The position numbers and the translations under genes were made by a program. From positions 1-7,595 of the forward strand of contig JALHJD010000145.1 in the NCBI GenBank assembly GCA_022837185.1: 7,595 bases of DNA, in the 5' to 3' direction. The notes beneath the pieces were generated by a model. It made no database searches, had not been told where the DNA came from, and worked only from the letters and a program-made list of their open reading frames with translations. Of this stretch, positions 6,447-7,595 are shown one piece after another. This DNA is from Desulfobacteraceae bacterium (GTDB lineage Bacteria; Desulfobacterota; Desulfobulbia; Desulfobulbales; Desulfobulbaceae). Each line of letters starts with the position of its first letter. Position 1 is the stretch's first letter.

Positions 6447-6471
6447 AGTGCCGCCACCATGGACGGCCACT
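6447..6471 (-). other. Intercistronic hairpin between the KefC-like and UspE-like genes
   Basis: On the minus strand, AGT-G-GCCG (6464-6471) pairs with CGGC-ACT (6447-6453): seven base pairs with one bulged G around a ten-base loop. It lies just after the antiporter stop and about nine bases before the uspE ribosome binding site. No T tract follows, so it is not a terminator. It could stabilise or mark a processing point in a joint transcript. Confidence 0.25.
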
Positions 6472-6475
6472 GTTT

Positions 6476-7595
6476 TCAGGCTGTCTTTGATTTATTGTCC
6501 TCTTCTTCGCCGAGTACGGGCTTGTAGCCCCAATCCCTAACGTCCTGGACTACCAGCTCGATATCCTCATCCGGAACACTGAGGATCTTCAGGGCGCTCT
6601 CCCCGAGACGCAGGCTTGCTTCAATGGCCTCCGGATAGGCGTGGGTTGCGCCGGCGTCAAGAAATCGGGAACTCATGTCGAGATCCCTTGCCCGGGCGAT
6701 GATCGGTACCTGCGGACATGTTCTGCGCAGAATTGAGATTGTCCTTAAGGCGGTAGAGGATTTATCAACGGTAATTATCACCAGGGAGGCCCGTTCCACA
6801 TGGATGGCAGCGAGCAGCTCCGGGTCGGAAATGTCGCCATACGATACCGGGTACCCGTCAGCCCGGGCCTGCGCCACCCGCTTCGGATCATTGTCGTAGG
6901 CGTTGAACGGGATACCGCATAATCGCAACAGCACGGCTATGGTATGGCCTACGCGTCCGTATCCGCCGATCATTACCTGCTTTTCCTGAAAGTCCGATAA
7001 TTCCTGGATGGTGACGGCTTCACCTTGCGGGGACAAGACCAGCCGTGTTGCAATGGCTCCGTTGAATCTGATCAGCAGGGCACCGGCAATCATGGAAAGA
7101 AGAACGGATGTCATCGCTATCTGCCCCAGTTGCATGTCGACCACGTTGGCATCAAGGGCTATGACAAGAAGGGCAAACCCGAATTCTCCCCCCACCCCCA
7201 ACAGGAGACCTGTACGCCAGGCTGTAAGGGAGTCGATGCCGATTCGGCGAACCAGGCCGGCGACTATCAATGTCTTGCTCACCAGGATGAGCAATGATCC
7301 GAGTATGGCCCAGTGCCATATCGGGGGGATGGCGGCCGGATCGAACCGCATGCCGATACCGATAAAAAAGAGACCGAGAAGGACATCGCGGAAGGGGCGT
7401 ATGCTCGATTCAACCTGATGGCGGAACTCTGTTTCTCCAAGCATCATCCCTGCAAGGAACCCGCCGAAAGCCAGGGACAGTCCGAAGTTGTTCGTCGTCC
7501 ATGCGGCCAGCAGAGCGACCAGCAGGACAGCCAGCGTAAACACCTCGGCGGATCGGCGTTCGGCGACGAGGTGAAACAACGGCCGGAGCAGCCAG
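6476..7595 (-). CDS. CPA2 K+/H+ antiporter with RCK_N domain, KefB/KefC-like, N-terminus cut by the window edge
   Basis: The frame stays open to the right edge (WLLRP precedes the TTG at 7579), so the gene enters from outside and that TTG is not the start. KefB/KefC-type proteins are about 600-660 residues. The 372-odd visible here are the second half of the membrane domain plus the cytoplasmic domain, so roughly 200-290 residues are missing. Visible hallmarks are LSLAFGGFLAGMMLGETEFRH, RPFRDVLLGLFFIGIGM and LLLGVGGEFGFALLVIAL, all typical of CPA2 transport cores. The RCK_N (TrkA_N) Rossmann domain follows (about 6620-6980): dinucleotide loop GGYGRVG, the acidic end of strand 2 at AYDNDPKRV, then YGDISDPELL and FLDAGATHAYPEAIEASL. 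Family members export K+ in exchange for H+, gated by nucleotide or glutathione adducts. A short acidic tail ends the protein. It is the first visible gene of the minus-strand cluster; its promoter lies outside. Confidence 0.9.
   Translation of the reverse strand, partial: WLLRPLFHLVAERRSAEVFTLAVLLVALLAAWTTNNFGLSLAFGGFLAGMMLGETEFRHQVESSIRPFRDVLLGLFFIGIGMRFDPAAIPPIWHWAILGSLLILVSKTLIVAGLVRRIGIDSLTAWRTGLLLGVGGEFGFALLVIALDANVVDMQLGQIAMTSVLLSMIAGALLIRFNGAIATRLVLSPQGEAVTIQELSDFQEKQVMIGGYGRVGHTIAVLLRLCGIPFNAYDNDPKRVAQARADGYPVSYGDISDPELLAAIHVERASLVIITVDKSSTALRTISILRRTCPQVPIIARARDLDMSSRFLDAGATHAYPEAIEASLRLGESALKILSVPDEDIELVVQDVRDWGYKPVLGEEEDNKSKTA

Noticed and set aside
6428..6460. An upstream ATG that would extend the UspE-like protein by 11 residues.
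   Set aside because: The extension (VAALLLRRQI) is not part of the Usp fold and covers the GGAG site that serves the ATG at 6427.
7008..7418. A 136-codon + strand ORF opposite the KefC-like gene.
   Set aside because: Antisense to well-supported transmembrane and linker coding sequence; Arg/Pro/Met-rich shadow with no motif.

Overview
The window is GC-rich, densely coded bacterial DNA. It reads as chromosome of a Gram-negative, most likely a Geobacter/Desulfuromonadales-type proteobacterium. That placement is an inference from gene content (LigD-type end joining, CPA1 and CPA2 antiporters, a UspE-like protein) and codon style; nothing in the window proves the taxon. I see no rRNA, tRNA, CRISPR array, insertion sequence or phage gene.

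Left part (about 3-2544, + strand): a full-length LigD, the multifunctional ligase of bacterial non-homologous end joining, in the order phosphoesterase (PE) - ATP-dependent ligase (LIG) - primase-like polymerase (POL), the same order as Pseudomonas aeruginosa LigD. As given, the gene is split over two reading frames. The PE domain lies in one frame and LIG-POL in another. The switch falls at an A-rich tract near 493-503, in the linker between PE and LIG. Every catalytic motif I looked for is present on both sides, so this is either a sequencing indel, a very young mutation, recoding, or a true split into two proteins. No Ku gene is visible; it may lie upstream of the left edge.

Middle part (2545-3557): a short spacer with a degenerate GGGAGC-type repeat and a small hairpin, then a weakly supported small ORF (2720-2923), then a better supported unknown gene of 133 codons (2940-3341). 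A convergent intergenic region follows, with one candidate intrinsic terminator for each strand.

Right part (3558-7595, - strand): three genes on the same strand, in transcription order: a CPA2 KefB/KefC-like K+/H+ antiporter with a C-terminal RCK_N (TrkA_N) domain, cut by the right edge; a tandem-domain universal stress protein resembling UspE; and a CPA1 NhaP2/CvrA-like K+(Na+)/H+ antiporter with an RCK_C (TrkA_C) domain. Together they look like a monovalent-cation/pH homeostasis and stress cluster. The first two genes are 48 bp apart and probably co-transcribed. The third follows after 128 bp with a strong ribosome binding site and possibly its own promoter.

I found no clearly novel multi-gene system. 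The points most worth following are the in-linker LigD frame break, the two unknown small ORFs, and the antiporter-Usp-antiporter arrangement.
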